42,713 bases of DNA from positions 1 to 42,713 of the forward strand of contig JAILQZ010000027.1 of assembly GCA_024698685.1 (NCBI GenBank). Direction: 5' to 3'. Each line of letters starts with the position of its first letter. Position 1 is the stretch's first letter. The notes under the pieces were generated by a model. That model did no database searches. It saw only the letters and a list, made by a program, of their open reading frames with translations, and was not told the DNA's origin. Of this stretch, positions 17,535 to 25,426 are shown in pieces. Both the position numbers and the translations under genes were made by a program. Source of the stretch: a bacterium (lineage in GTDB: Bacteria; Actinomycetota; Coriobacteriia; Coriobacteriales; CADBOM01).

Positions 17535-19862
17535 ATGGCCAACATCGAGCTCGAGAAGGCTTCCCATCTCATACCCGAATTCAGGTATCGCGAGGACGGC
17601 ATGAACGTCACGCGCGGAAGCGTCTGGTCGGGGCCGGGCTGCCACGAGGGTTGCGGCGTCCTCATCTACACCGATGACGACGGAAAGCTGATCAAGGTCG
17701 AGGGAGATCCCGAGAATCCGTTCAACAAGGGCCGCCTCTGCTCGCGCTGCCTTGCGCTGCACGAGGTCGTCAACTCGCCTGAGCGCCTGCGCCATCCGAT
17801 GAAGCGCGCACGCGAGGATCGCGGCAAGGACAAGTGGGAGCGCATCACCTGGGACGAGGCGTTCGACATCATCTACGAGCGCTTCAGCGATATCAAGGAG
17901 AGGTACGGCGCGGAGGCCATCGCATGCTGCTTCGGCACAGGCCGCGACATCGTCCCGTGGATCTACCGCCTCGCCTACACGATCGGCACGCCCAACACGA
18001 TCTTCACGATGAGCGGAATGAGCTGCTACCTCACGCGCGTGCTCGGATGCATCGCCTCCACCGGATGCTTCTGGGTGGGCGACTACAGCCAGCAGTTCCT
18101 GCGCCGCTACGAGGATCCGAGATGGAAGCGCCCGGACACGATCGTCGTCTGGGGCAACAACCCGCTGGTGGCCAACGCCGACGGCATGTACGGCCACTGG
18201 GCGGTCGATTGCATGAAGCTCGGCTCGAAGATCATCGCCGTGGATCCGCGCGTCACATGGCTCGCCGCCAAAGCTGAGGTCCACCTCGCAATCAGGCCGG
18301 GCACCGATGGCGCGCTGGCGATCGCAATGCTCAACTACATCATCTCCAACGACCTCTACGACCACGACTTCGTAGACAAGTGGTGCTATGGGTTCAACGA
18401 GCTCGCCGAGCATGTCAAGGATTTCACGCTGGAGAAAGCCGAGGAGATCACGTACATCCCTAAGGAGAAGATCGCCAAGGCCGCGCTCATGATAGCCGAA
18501 AGCGAAGGCTCCATCCTGCAATGGGGCGTTGCATTCGACATGACCAAGGAGGCTCTGCCCGCAAGCCAGGCCGCATTCGCGATCTTCGTAATCACAGGAC
18601 AGATCGACCGCCCCGGCGGCATGGTCATGCCAACCGAGATCCTGCGATTCGTCGGTGGTTGGGGCTACGAAGAGCTCATCTTGGGCAAGCACCAGGACAT
18701 GATCGACAAGCGCATCGGAATGCACGAGTACGGCCTGCTCAACGCAGGAATCATGGCGTGCTCGACCGATCGCTGGATCGAGCAGATGGAAACTGGCGAG
18801 CCCTACAAGATGGCGGGCATCTGGATCCAGACGACCAACTTCCTCGCATGCACCTCGCCCGACCCCAAGCGCACGCTCGCGGCCTGCAACAAGATGGAGT
18901 TCATCGCGGCGGTCGACATGTTCATGACCCCGACGATCATGGCGCTGGCGGACGTGGTCCTGCCCGTATCGGCCTTCACCGAGAAGGTCGGCCTGCGCGT
19001 CGGCGACGGCTTCCAGCGCTGCGAGACGATCAACAGGGCATCCGATCCTGGCGACACGCGCTCCGACGTCGAGATCAACATGACGCTCGGCAAGCGCTTC
19101 GACCCCGAGGCGTGGCCCTGGGAGCGCACCGAGGATGTCTTCTCCGCGGTCATCAAGGACTGCGGCGGCATCGACATGACCTACGAGGACTTCCAAGAGC
19201 TGGCCCCTGGCTATCAGCCCTTCGAGTACTACCGCTACGAGAGCGGCAAGCTGCGCGCGGACGGCCTGCCTGGCTTCAACACGCGCACCGGCCGCATCGA
19301 ACTCTGGTCCACCTACTACAGCTCGGTCGGACTCGAGCCTCTCCCCTACTTCGAGGAGCCGATACCCGGCCCGGTCTCCACGCCGGAGCTTCTCGAAGAG
19401 TACCCGCTGATACTCACCACCGGAGCGCGCAGCTGGTTCTTCTTCCACAGCGAGCATCGTATGATCGATTCGCTGCGCTCGCGCCACCCATGGCCGAGGA
19501 TCCAGATGAACCCCAAGACCGCTGAGATCAACGGGGTCTCCGATGGCGACTGGGTATGGGTCGAGAACCACCGCGGCCGCTGCAAGCGCAAGGTCGAGAT
19601 CACGCCGATCATCGACCCGCGCATCGTCATGGCAGACCACGGCTGGTGGCTCCCCGAAGAGCCGGGCGACTTCGACGAGGGCCTCTTCGGCCTTTGGGAC
19701 ATGGACATCAACAACCTGCTCAAGTGGCAGGCCGGGCGCGCTGGCGTAGGCTCCAACTACAAGACGATGCTCTGCAAGATCTATAAGGCAGAACCGGGCG
19801 ACGAGCATAACACGTGGACTCGCGAAGAAGCGTATTCGTACGTGCCGAGGGAGGATGACTGA
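17535..19862 (+). CDS. Molybdopterin (bis-MGD) oxidoreductase, catalytic subunit, acetylene hydratase/hydroxytransferase-like
   Basis: 775 residues. Start ATG 17535 is chosen for its AAGGGGGAAGGA leader; the upstream ATG at 17436 lacks this. There is no Tat or Sec signal, so it is cytoplasmic. The N-terminal cluster ligands are C36-x3-C40-x28-C69-x2-C72, missing the usual first Cys of C-x2-C-x3-C. The DMSO-reductase-family order follows: TGRDIVPWIYRLAYTIGTPN, then a probable Mo/W-ligand Cys164 in SGMSCYL, WGNNPL, DPR and GTDGALAIAM motifs, and a C-terminal molybdopterin-binding domain. Relatives include acetylene hydratase, pyrogallol hydroxytransferase and gut Eggerthellaceae catechol dehydroxylases. 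Formate dehydrogenase is less likely because there is no Cys/Sec-His-Gly-Pro signature. Partner gene two bases downstream. Substrate unknown. Confidence 0.88.
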   Translation: MANIELEKASHLIPEFRYREDGMNVTRGSVWSGPGCHEGCGVLIYTDDDGKLIKVEGDPENPFNKGRLCSRCLALHEVVNSPERLRHPMKRAREDRGKDKWERITWDEAFDIIYERFSDIKERYGAEAIACCFGTGRDIVPWIYRLAYTIGTPNTIFTMSGMSCYLTRVLGCIASTGCFWVGDYSQQFLRRYEDPRWKRPDTIVVWGNNPLVANADGMYGHWAVDCMKLGSKIIAVDPRVTWLAAKAEVHLAIRPGTDGALAIAMLNYIISNDLYDHDFVDKWCYGFNELAEHVKDFTLEKAEEITYIPKEKIAKAALMIAESEGSILQWGVAFDMTKEALPASQAAFAIFVITGQIDRPGGMVMPTEILRFVGGWGYEELILGKHQDMIDKRIGMHEYGLLNAGIMACSTDRWIEQMETGEPYKMAGIWIQTTNFLACTSPDPKRTLAACNKMEFIAAVDMFMTPTIMALADVVLPVSAFTEKVGLRVGDGFQRCETINRASDPGDTRSDVEINMTLGKRFDPEAWPWERTEDVFSAVIKDCGGIDMTYEDFQELAPGYQPFEYYRYESGKLRADGLPGFNTRTGRIELWSTYYSSVGLEPLPYFEEPIPGPVSTPELLEEYPLILTTGARSWFFFHSEHRMIDSLRSRHPWPRIQMNPKTAEINGVSDGDWVWVENHRGRCKRKVEITPIIDPRIVMADHGWWLPEEPGDFDEGLFGLWDMDINNLLKWQAGRAGVGSNYKTMLCKIYKAEPGDEHNTWTREEAYSYVPREDD

Positions 19863-19864
19863 TC

Positions 19865-20212
19865 ATGACGAAGGGCCTTCTTATCGATTACACATGGTGC
19901 ACTGGCTGCCACGCCTGCGAGACCGCGTGCAAGCGCGAGCTGGGGTTGCCCAGGGAGCAGTTCGGCATCAAGCTCGCCGAATACATTTGGCCGATGGACG
20001 AGGGGAAGGATTTCGCGCACACCGACAACTGGCAGTACACGTACTTCCCGATGCCCCTCGATGCCTGCGACCTGTGCGAGGAGCGCACCGCGAAGGGCAA
20101 GCTGCCTAGCTGCGTTCACCACTGCCAGGCGAATTGCCTGTTCTACGGAGAGATCGAGGATCTGATGGAGAGGTTCCTCGAGCATCCGCGGCAGAGCCTG
20201 TTCCACCTGTAG
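19865..20212 (+). CDS. Small ferredoxin-like Fe-S subunit of the molybdoenzyme
   Basis: 115 residues starting at ATG 19865, two bases after the catalytic subunit stop, so the genes are very probably co-translated. Two cysteine groups fit two [4Fe-4S] clusters: C12-x2-C15-x2-C18-x3-C22 and C68-x2-C71-x11-C83-x3-C87, with an extra C91. DmsB/NrfC-type partners are usually 180-220 residues with four clusters, so this is a minimal version. There is no signal peptide or membrane segment, and no DmsC/NrfD-type anchor follows. The complex is therefore likely soluble, taking or giving electrons to a cytoplasmic carrier. Confidence 0.88.
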   Translation: MTKGLLIDYTWCTGCHACETACKRELGLPREQFGIKLAEYIWPMDEGKDFAHTDNWQYTYFPMPLDACDLCEERTAKGKLPSCVHHCQANCLFYGEIEDLMERFLEHPRQSLFHL

Positions 20213-20236
20213 CACTGCGCTAAGCCCACCGAAATC

Positions 20237-20269
20237 AAAGGCGTTCGGCCGCTATGACCGAACGCCTTT
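20237..20269. terminator. Shared terminator between molybdoenzyme operon and tRNA-Arg
   Basis: A perfect 12-bp stem (20237-20248 with 20258-20269) has a 9-nt loop and T-rich flanks on both strands. It serves the plus-strand operon and the minus-strand tRNA. Confidence 0.8.
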
Positions 20270-20278
20270 CGTATTCTA

Positions 20279-20354
20279 TGGTGCCCCCGGGCCGATTCGA
20301 ACGGTCGACACCCGCTTTAGGAGAGCGGTGCTCTATCCCCTGAGCTACGGAGGC
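20279..20354 (-). tRNA. tRNA-Arg (anticodon CCT)
   Basis: A 76-nt cloverleaf begins GCCTCCG and ends CGGGGGC-A-CCA, with CCA encoded. The acceptor stem pairs fully with one T-G wobble. The anticodon loop CTCCTAA gives CCT, which decodes AGG. The T-loop reads TTCGAAT. Confidence 0.95.
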
Positions 20355-20457
20355 AGCAAATAGGATTCTAACATCATATTCGCACATTGCATCTCCATAA
20401 GTCACAGACGGCAATGTGTTTCGCAGGCACTAACTGCGCTTTTGCAGGCCCAATGCC

Positions 20458-20484
20458 TTGAGGGCGTGCTTTCGACCTTATAAT
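20458..20484 (+). promoter_or_regulatory. Candidate promoter of the TerC-family gene
   Basis: TTGAGG (20458-20463) and TATAAT (20479-20484) are separated by 15 bp, giving a leader of about 60 nt before the TTG start. I looked for a yybP-ykoY manganese riboswitch, common before such genes, and the leader is too short and lacks its conserved core. Confidence 0.45.
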
Positions 20485-20552
20485 CATCAAGTGTTCGCCT
20501 GCAATCAGGAGAGCTCCGCGCAATCGTGCGGATAGCTTGAAAAGGACATGAA

Positions 20553-21527
20553 TTGCTAGAATTCCTCTCAGTGTTCTCAACCGCACAAGGCTGGATCGAG
20601 CTCGGCACCCTAACCTTCCTCGAGATGGTGCTCGGCATCGACAACCTCGTCTTCATCGCGATCACAACCGATAGGCTGCACGAGTCCAAGCGCCACATCG
20701 GCAGGCGCTTCGGTCTGCTCGCAGCCCTGTGCATGCGCATCATATTGCTCTGCATGATCTCGTGGCTGGCCTCTCTGCAAACCACGCTCTTCACGCTTCC
20801 GTTCCTTGCGGGAGAGATGGCGGCGATCACCGCCCGCGACATCATCATGCTAGCCGGAGGCCTCTACCTGATCTACAAGGGCATAACGGAGCTGATCTCC
20901 AAGATCAAGATCGAGGGCGAGGACATCGACGTGCGCGGCGAGGGCAAGGAGCGCAAGCACATCAACCTCGCGCACGCCATCGCGCTCATCGCAGTGATGG
21001 ACATCATCTTCTCGCTCGACTCGGTCATCACCGCAGTCGGAATGGTCAACGAGCTGCCGATCATGATCGCTGCAGTCATCATCGCGGTGATGATCATGAT
21101 CATATTCGCCGACCCGATCTCGGAGTTCATCAACAAGCACTCCGGCATCAAGATCCTCGCGCTCTCGTTCATCGCCTTCATCGGCGTCGTCCTCACCTGC
21201 GAGGGCTTCAACGTCGAACTCTCCAAGCCCGCGGTCTACTTCTCGATGGGATTCGCGCTCATCGTGCAGATCATCGAGATCAAGTGGGACATGAAGGGCG
21301 CGTTCATCGCGATAGCGGCGCTGTTCGCGGTTACGCTCGGCATCTCCTTCCTTGTCGGTCCGATCACCTGGTGGATGCCGATCTGCGGCGCGGCGGCATC
21401 GTTCATCATCATCTTCCTGCTCTCGCTCTACGACAAGAACCTCGAGATTGCGATGGCGGAGGGCGAGGCGCATCACGAGGCCGCAAACGACAACATCCAA
21501 AACGGCGGAATGATCGACCGCAAATAG
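20553..21527 (+). CDS. TerC-family integral membrane protein (probable metal ion exporter)
   Basis: 324 residues starting at TTG 20553, with AAAAGGA six bases upstream. The ATG at 20548 is in another frame and stops after three codons, so the TTG decides the start. About eight to nine membrane helices are present. Conserved acidic residues sit in helices at VLGIDNLVFIAI and FSLDSVITAVG, the TerC-family metal-binding signature. Members such as Alx and YkoY export manganese and help metallate secreted enzymes; others are linked to tellurite resistance. The gene is monocistronic between a tRNA and a convergent acetyltransferase. No tellurite cluster is nearby, so Mn export is the better guess. 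Confidence 0.9.
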   Translation: MLEFLSVFSTAQGWIELGTLTFLEMVLGIDNLVFIAITTDRLHESKRHIGRRFGLLAALCMRIILLCMISWLASLQTTLFTLPFLAGEMAAITARDIIMLAGGLYLIYKGITELISKIKIEGEDIDVRGEGKERKHINLAHAIALIAVMDIIFSLDSVITAVGMVNELPIMIAAVIIAVMIMIIFADPISEFINKHSGIKILALSFIAFIGVVLTCEGFNVELSKPAVYFSMGFALIVQIIEIKWDMKGAFIAIAALFAVTLGISFLVGPITWWMPICGAAASFIIIFLLSLYDKNLEIAMAEGEAHHEAANDNIQNGGMIDRK

Positions 21528-21571
21528 CCCAGCAAATCGTTGGATATATCTCTGGATGACGGGGAGTCCCG

Positions 21572-22102
21572 CTATCTCTGCATGACCTTCTCGAATCGGA
21601 ACATGCCGTCAGCACCCTCGTCACCCTCGCCGCCTGCATCCGGCTCGTTCGGGTCGGGATGGTGCGAATTGAAGAACTCCACTATATGGAATCCGCAGCG
21701 GTTCACGTAGAAATGGATGTTGCGTGTTTCGAAATACGGAGTGACGAGCCCCCAGACCTTGACCTCCGGGTACATTCGCTCGATCTCGCACCACGCCGCA
21801 TATCCAATGCCCTTGCTGTGCGCTTGCGGCGAGACGAAGAGCAGCTCGAGCTCGCCGTGATCCTCCTCGATCTTGACGACCGCCCCGCCAACCTTCTGGT
21901 CGTCGAGCACGATGCGATATGCCTCGCCACCATCGATCGACCTCTCGATGGTCTCTCGTGAGATGATCTGGCCATCTTCTTCGAAGTGGTCGTCACGCAT
22001 GCCGAACTCCTGCGTCGCCCCGTAGAGGAACGCCTCTTGGTTGTCGGAGATGAATTGCTCGCGATCGTCTGCCTGCAGCGGAGCCAGTGAGATGTCGACC
22101 AT
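21572..22102 (-). CDS. GNAT-family N-acetyltransferase
   Basis: 176 residues. The acetyl-CoA binding motif A appears as LELLFVSPQAHSKGIGYAAW (V-x5-Q/R-x-x-G-x-G/A pattern), followed by ETRNIHFYVNRCGF, the usual motif B with an N-terminal-side Asn and Tyr. An acidic Asp/Gly-rich stretch (about 146-165) precedes the C-terminus. GNAT enzymes transfer acetyl groups to amines of small molecules or proteins; the acceptor cannot be read from sequence. The Shine-Dalgarno is weak (GGCAGGTC). It lies 47 bases downstream of the aminotransferase gene on the same strand and may be read through from it. Confidence 0.85.
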   Translation of the reverse strand: MVDISLAPLQADDREQFISDNQEAFLYGATQEFGMRDDHFEEDGQIISRETIERSIDGGEAYRIVLDDQKVGGAVVKIEEDHGELELLFVSPQAHSKGIGYAAWCEIERMYPEVKVWGLVTPYFETRNIHFYVNRCGFHIVEFFNSHHPDPNEPDAGGEGDEGADGMFRFEKVMQR

Positions 22103-22149
22103 GAACGATGACCTGCCGATCTGAATGCTATTGACACCAGTGTTGCGCG

Positions 22150-23427
22150 CTACGCCTCGAGCAGCTTCTCGATCGAGGCGAGCTTGACGCAGATGCTAAA
22201 GAGCTCTGCGGCGTTGCGAAGGTCCTCGACGCTCGGATAGGTCGGAGCGATGCGGATCGTCTTGTCCTCGGGATCGCGCTTGTAGGGGTACATCGCACCT
22301 GCGCCGGTCATCTTCACACCGGCATCCGCAGCCAGCTCGACGATGCGCTTGGCCGTTCCGGGCAGCCCGTCGAAGCAGATGAAATAGCCGCCGCGCGGGC
22401 TGGTCCAGGTGCCGATGCCGAGCTCGCCGATCTGCTCAGAGAGGATGCCCTCGACCATCTCGAACTTCGGCCTGATCAGCCCCGCATGCTTGCGCATATG
22501 GGCCTCGAGCGAACCCTCCTCGGCGAAGAAGATCGCGTGCCTGAGCTGGTTGATCTTGTCTGGACAGATCATCGAGAAGAAGATGAACTTCTTGATGTCG
22601 GCGATGTTGGCGTCTGACGCGCCCACACCCGAGATGCCAGCACCTGCGAAGGTGATCTTCGAGGTCGAGGCAAACTCGTAGTAGATGTCGGGGTTGCCCG
22701 CCGCATCGCATGCGTCCTTGATGTTGGCTACTGTGGGATGGTCCTCGTAGAGGTGATGGATCACGTAGGCGTTGTCCCAGAAGATCCTGAAGTCGCTGGC
22801 CGCTGGCTTGAGCGCCGCAAATCGCGCGACGGTCTCGTCGGAGTAGACGTAGCCCTGCGGGTTGGAGTACTGCGGCACGCACCAGATGCCCTTGACCGAC
22901 TCGTCGGAGGAGACGAGCTCCTCAATCATGTCCATGTCCGGGCCATCCTCGCCCATCGGGACGGTGACCATCTCGATGCCGAAGTGCTCGCAAACGGAGA
23001 AGTGCCTGTCATAGCCCGGCGACGGGCAGAGGAACTTGACGGTGTCGAGCTTGGCCCACGGGGTGGAGCCCATTATTCCGTGCGTCATGGCATGCGCAAC
23101 CAGGTCGTACATGATCTTGAGGCTGGAGTTGTTGAGCGCGATCACATTGCTCGCAGGGATGCCCATCATGTGGCCAAGGATCCTGCGCGCGCCCTCGATG
23201 CCCTCGAGCCCGCCGTAGTTGCGCACGTCGACCTCGGCCGCGGCAGCGAAGTCGGTTGATGAATCGACCGCATCGAGCAGCCCCGCGGAAAGCTCGAGCT
23301 GCTCGGGAGAGGGCTTGCCCCTCGACATGTCAAGCTTGTGGCCCTTTGCGGCGAATGCAGAGTATTCGGCCTTGAGAGCCTCCTGTTGCTCCAGCAGCTG
23401 CTCCCTCGACATATCAACGTACTTCAT
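22150..23427 (-). CDS. Aspartate aminotransferase, PF12897/AspT-type class I fold
   Basis: 425 residues from ATG 23427, preceded by GCGAAGGATC. A longer frame to 23571 would add 48 arginine-rich residues of noncoding character and run into the Nudix gene. The N-terminus MKYVDMSREQLLEQQEALK, the DMSRGKPSPEQL block and the PLP-Lys segment STSKITFAGAG match the actinobacterial AspT subgroup rather than E. coli AspC. The reaction is PLP-dependent transfer between aspartate and 2-oxoglutarate, feeding oxaloacetate and amino-acid synthesis in the cytoplasm. A terminator hairpin (23464-23484) separates it from the upstream Nudix gene, so it probably has its own promoter. Confidence 0.85.
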   Translation of the reverse strand: MKYVDMSREQLLEQQEALKAEYSAFAAKGHKLDMSRGKPSPEQLELSAGLLDAVDSSTDFAAAAEVDVRNYGGLEGIEGARRILGHMMGIPASNVIALNNSSLKIMYDLVAHAMTHGIMGSTPWAKLDTVKFLCPSPGYDRHFSVCEHFGIEMVTVPMGEDGPDMDMIEELVSSDESVKGIWCVPQYSNPQGYVYSDETVARFAALKPAASDFRIFWDNAYVIHHLYEDHPTVANIKDACDAAGNPDIYYEFASTSKITFAGAGISGVGASDANIADIKKFIFFSMICPDKINQLRHAIFFAEEGSLEAHMRKHAGLIRPKFEMVEGILSEQIGELGIGTWTSPRGGYFICFDGLPGTAKRIVELAADAGVKMTGAGAMYPYKRDPEDKTIRIAPTYPSVEDLRNAAELFSICVKLASIEKLLEA

Positions 23428-23458
23428 GATCCTTCGCTTCCCTTCGAATGACTTGGCC

Positions 23459-23484
23459 AAAAGCGCGCAGCGCCATGCTGCGCG
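23459..23484 (-). terminator. Terminator after the purD-Nudix genes
   Basis: On the minus strand an 8-bp GC-only-rich stem (23477-23484 with 23464-23471, 5-nt loop) is followed by C-TTTT-GG. It lies 30 bases past the Nudix stop. Confidence 0.6.
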
Positions 23485-23513
23485 AAAAACGCTAACTTGG
23501 GGCTTCCCTCGCC

Positions 23514-24095
23514 TCACTCGGAGGCGGCCAGCTTGTCGCGCAACCTCTCCTGCGCAAGCCAAAGCCCGCATATCACTGTTTTAGAGTCTTGTATCGTTCC
23601 GTTCAATACGCAATCGACGAATTCCTCGGCATTTAACCAAAACGTAGCGATGAGCTCGTCGTCCTCGGGCTGCCTCTCCCCTTCCAAGGCCCCTTTGGCG
23701 AAGAAGATGTGCAGCACCTCGTCGCTGTAGCCAGCCGCAGTGAAGAAGGAGAGGACGTGCTCCATGCTCTCTACGCGGTAGCCGGTCTCCTCGATGAGCT
23801 CGCGGCGTGCGCACTCCTCTGGGTCCTCGCCAGGCTCGAGCTTGCCTGCCGGAACCTCGATGATGACGCGATCGAGGGCGGTGCGCGGCTGGCGCTCGAG
23901 GAGGACGCGATCGTTCTCGTCGAGCACGAGCAGACAGACCGCGCCGGGATGGTCGATCACCTCGTGGACGGTCTCGTTGCCATTGGCCAACCTGAGTCGC
24001 ACGGAATCGACCTTGAGGAAGCGCCCGTCGTAGGCGCGCTTGCGCTCGAGGACCTCCTGCGAGATCGAGCTGTCATCGAATTTTGGGATGGCCAT
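23514..24095 (-). CDS. Nudix hydrolase, ADP-ribose pyrophosphatase-like
   Basis: 193 residues. The complete Nudix box (G-x5-E-x7-REUxEExGU) is GKLEPGEDPEECARRELIEE plus TGYRV, near residues 83-108. The preceding VLLERQPR and IEVPAGKLEPGE pattern and the following FFTAAGYSDE are characteristic of the ADP-ribose/nucleoside-diphosphate-sugar pyrophosphatase subgroup. It would hydrolyse ADP-ribose to AMP and ribose-5-phosphate. It begins three bases after the purD stop, so the two are probably co-transcribed; ribose-5-phosphate and AMP both connect to purine metabolism. Confidence 0.88.
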   Translation of the reverse strand: MAIPKFDDSSISQEVLERKRAYDGRFLKVDSVRLRLANGNETVHEVIDHPGAVCLLVLDENDRVLLERQPRTALDRVIIEVPAGKLEPGEDPEECARRELIEETGYRVESMEHVLSFFTAAGYSDEVLHIFFAKGALEGERQPEDDELIATFWLNAEEFVDCVLNGTIQDSKTVICGLWLAQERLRDKLAASE

Positions 24096-24098
24096 CTC

Positions 24099-25379
24099 TC
24101 ACTCCCAAGCCTGGCGGCCCTGCGCTGCCTTCGCGCCGATATCGCGCCTGTACGTCTTGCTGGAGAAGTCGATCTTCTCAACCGCAGCGTAGGCGGCCTC
24201 GCGCGCCGACTGGAAGTCCTTGCCGAGCGCGGTGACGTTGAGCACGCGCCCGCCGTTGGTGACGATCTTGCCATCGCGCTCCGCGGTGCCAGCGTGGTAG
24301 ACGATGACTCCCTCGCTGGCCTGCGCGTCTTCGATGCCCGTGATCTCGAATCCCTTATCGTAGCTTCCTGGATAGCCCGCCGACGCGAGCACCACCGAGA
24401 CCGCCCAATCGTCGATCCACTCGAGCTCGACATCGGCCAGGCGCTGCTGGGCGCAGGCGACCATGACGTCGACGAGGTCGGTCTTGAGCCTCGGAAGAAG
24501 CACCTGGGTCTCGGGGTCGCCGAAGCGCGCGTTGAACTCCAGGACCTTCGGTCCGTCCTTGGTGAGCATGAAACCGCCGTAGAGGACTCCGCGATAGTCG
24601 ATTCCGCGCTCGCGCAGCGTGGCGACGGTCCTCTCGAGGGCATCGACCATCGCCGCATGCTCCTCATCGGTGACGATAGGCACCGGAGAATAGACACCCA
24701 TGCCACCGGTGTTCGGGCCTTTGTCGCCCTCGAGGGCGCGCTTGTGGTCCTGGGCGGTGGCCATCGGGGCGACGGTGATCCCGTCGGTGAATGCGAGAAG
24801 CGAGCACTCCGGGCCGGTCATGCACTCCTCGATGACGACGGTCGATCCGGACTCGCCGAACTTGCCGCCGAAGCAGTCCTTGACCGCGTCGAGCGCCTCG
24901 GAGAGCTCCGAGGCCACGACGACGCCCTTACCGGCGGCGAGGCCATCGGCCTTGACGACGATCGGGGCGCCGACCTTCTCGACGTACGCCATCGCCGAGG
25001 CCTCGTCTGTGAAGCTCTCGTAGGTGGCCGTCGGGATGCCCGCCTGCATCATGAGCTCCTTGGAGAAGCGTTTCGAACCCTCGAGCTGGGCGCCTTGCGC
25101 ACCGGGCCCGAAGACATCGATGCCCGCCTCGCGCACAAGGTCGGCAACGCCGGCGACAAGCGGAGCCTCCGGCCCGATCACGAGCAGCTCGACGTCGTTG
25201 TCCTTGCAGAACTGGAGGACCGCCGCACCGTCGTTCTGGTCGAGCTTGACGTTCGTCGCGATCTGCGCCGTTCCGCCATTGCCGCTCGCCACGAAGACCT
25301 TCTCGCTCTTAGGCGAGTTGACGATTGACCTGACGATGGCATGCTCTCTGCCTCCACTGCCCAAAACGAGAATGTTCAT
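24099..25379 (-). CDS. purD: Phosphoribosylamine-glycine ligase
   Basis: 426 residues, the normal length for PurD, from ATG 25379 with a strong AAGGAGGAACC leader. The N-terminus [15 protein letters not shown], the ATP-grasp segments ([24 protein letters not shown]) and DRDHKRAL-like [11 protein letters not shown] region are diagnostic. It catalyses ATP-dependent joining of phosphoribosylamine and glycine to give GAR, the second step of purine synthesis and the substrate later formylated by PurN (39647-40225). It lies 47 bases after dinG and three before the Nudix gene on the same strand. Confidence 0.96.
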   Translation of the reverse strand: MNILVLGSGGREHAIVRSIVNSPKSEKVFVASGNGGTAQIATNVKLDQNDGAAVLQFCKDNDVELLVIGPEAPLVAGVADLVREAGIDVFGPGAQGAQLEGSKRFSKELMMQAGIPTATYESFTDEASAMAYVEKVGAPIVVKADGLAAGKGVVVASELSEALDAVKDCFGGKFGESGSTVVIEECMTGPECSLLAFTDGITVAPMATAQDHKRALEGDKGPNTGGMGVYSPVPIVTDEEHAAMVDALERTVATLRERGIDYRGVLYGGFMLTKDGPKVLEFNARFGDPETQVLLPRLKTDLVDVMVACAQQRLADVELEWIDDWAVSVVLASAGYPGSYDKGFEITGIEDAQASEGVIVYHAGTAERDGKIVTNGGRVLNVTALGKDFQSAREAAYAAVEKIDFSSKTYRRDIGAKAAQGRQAWE

Positions 25380-25426
25380 GGTTCCTCCTTGATCGCTTGA
25401 AGCGCGCCTTGCAGCGCAACTATAGA

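Noticed and set aside
17457-19808. 783-codon open frame antisense to the molybdoenzyme
   Set aside because: No motifs or ribosome site, composition typical of a shadow frame, and the sense strand encodes a complete conserved enzyme.
17535-19862. Formate dehydrogenase alpha subunit
   Set aside because: No Cys/Sec-His-Gly-Pro signature, an altered N-terminal cluster motif, and a two-cluster partner. The family context is acetylene hydratase/hydroxytransferase-like.
20356-20552. yybP-ykoY manganese riboswitch ahead of the TerC-family gene
   Set aside because: The leader after the candidate promoter is about 60 nt and lacks the conserved riboswitch core.
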